Source: Acidobacteriota bacterium (lineage in GTDB: Bacteria > Acidobacteriota > Terriglobia > 20CM-2-55-15). Taken from it: 5,811 nucleotides of DNA. The notes under the pieces were generated by a model. The model was not told the origin of the DNA and made no database searches. It was given only the letters and a program-made list of their open reading frames with translations. Location of the stretch: NCBI GenBank assembly GCA_003222755.1, contig QHXA01000304.1, positions 1-5,811 of the forward strand, given 5' to 3'. Numbering within the stretch: position 1 is the first letter of the stretch; each line of letters opens with the position of its first letter. A program made the translations under genes and the position numbers. Shown one piece after another: positions 5,560 through 5,811 of the stretch.

Positions 5560-5811
5560 ATGGATATTCGATACCCGATTGGACAATTTACTTGGGCAGG
5601 ACGCAACACTGCAGAGCAACGAGCAGCGGCGATCAACGACATCGCCGCGGCGCCTCAGAAAATGCGTAGCGCAGTTGCAGGATTAACGGAAACGCAGCTG
5701 GATATACCTTATCGGAAGGGCGGCTGGACGGTGCGTCAGGTGGTTCATCACGTGCCGGACAGCCACATGAACAGCTATATCCGGTTCAAGCTGGCGCTAA
5801 CCGAGGATGAA
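5560..5811 (+). CDS. bstA: YfiT/BstA-like DinB-family protein (putative bacillithiol S-transferase), 3' end outside the window
   Basis: The frame runs from ATG 5560 to the last base, giving 84 residues of a protein usually about 170-180 long. An in-frame TAG at 5554-5556 excludes an earlier start. The beginning RYPIGQF and the block LDIPYRKGGWT, followed by VRQVVHHVPDSHMNSYIRF and KLALTEDE, closely follow Bacillus subtilis YfiT (BstA). That is a four-helix DinB-superfamily metalloprotein which transfers bacillithiol to electrophiles. H63-H64 includes the first of three metal-binding histidines (H67 in YfiT, as I recall it); the other two would lie beyond the window. One difference is Pro66, where relatives usually have Ala in HHxADSH. 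No convincing Shine-Dalgarno precedes the ATG. The gene is divergent from qor with a 38-bp gap. The family call is strong; thiol specificity in this organism is inference. Confidence 0.85.
   Translation, partial: MDIRYPIGQFTWAGRNTAEQRAAAINDIAAAPQKMRSAVAGLTETQLDIPYRKGGWTVRQVVHHVPDSHMNSYIRFKLALTEDE

Noticed and set aside
5384..5686. 100-codon plus-strand open frame spanning the qor/bstA boundary
   Set aside because: It is antisense to the qor N-terminus and then reads the BstA-like gene in a wrong frame; the correct frame from 5560 has strong family similarity.

Overview
The window looks like a piece of a Gram-negative bacterial chromosome, most likely from Acidobacteriota (Solibacter/Bryobacter-like). 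The main reason is a very large outer-membrane receptor of the Oar-like type, with a carboxypeptidase-regulatory-like domain ahead of a TonB plug and barrel. These are strongly expanded in that phylum. The secreted carboxymuconolactone-decarboxylase-like protein and the short palindromic intergenic repeats fit the same picture. The assignment is inference from gene content, not from a marker gene.

Layout: positions 1-238 are non-coding as far as can be seen. They hold a small hairpin, a palindromic element (131-161), a plausible sigma70-type promoter (181-207) and a good ribosome binding site. Positions 239-3786 hold the Oar-like receptor, split into two reading frames. The signal peptide and regulatory-like domain are at 239-598; the plug and beta-barrel are at 595-3786. 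A missing base somewhere in 577-598 explains the split. Positions 3787-3881 are almost wholly occupied by a long inverted repeat. Positions 3882-4547 encode an exported carboxymuconolactone decarboxylase family protein without the usual cysteines. A third palindrome (4554-4582) separates it from a convergent NADPH:quinone oxidoreductase gene on the minus strand (4578-5521). That gene is broken near its N-terminus by what looks like a deletion of about 22 bases. From 5560 to the window end, a divergent gene encodes the start of a YfiT/BstA-like DinB-family thiol transferase. It has been cut off by the window edge.

How the genes fit together: the receptor and the small exported protein are co-oriented and could share a transcript through the hairpin-rich gap, but nothing in the sequence ties their functions. 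The quinone oxidoreductase and the BstA-like protein are both plausible detoxification or redox functions. They are transcribed divergently from a gap of only 38 bp. I found no phage, CRISPR, toxin-antitoxin or secondary-metabolite signal and no convincing new system. The notable points are two genes broken near their 5' ends, and related palindromes at the receptor upstream region and both downstream gene boundaries.
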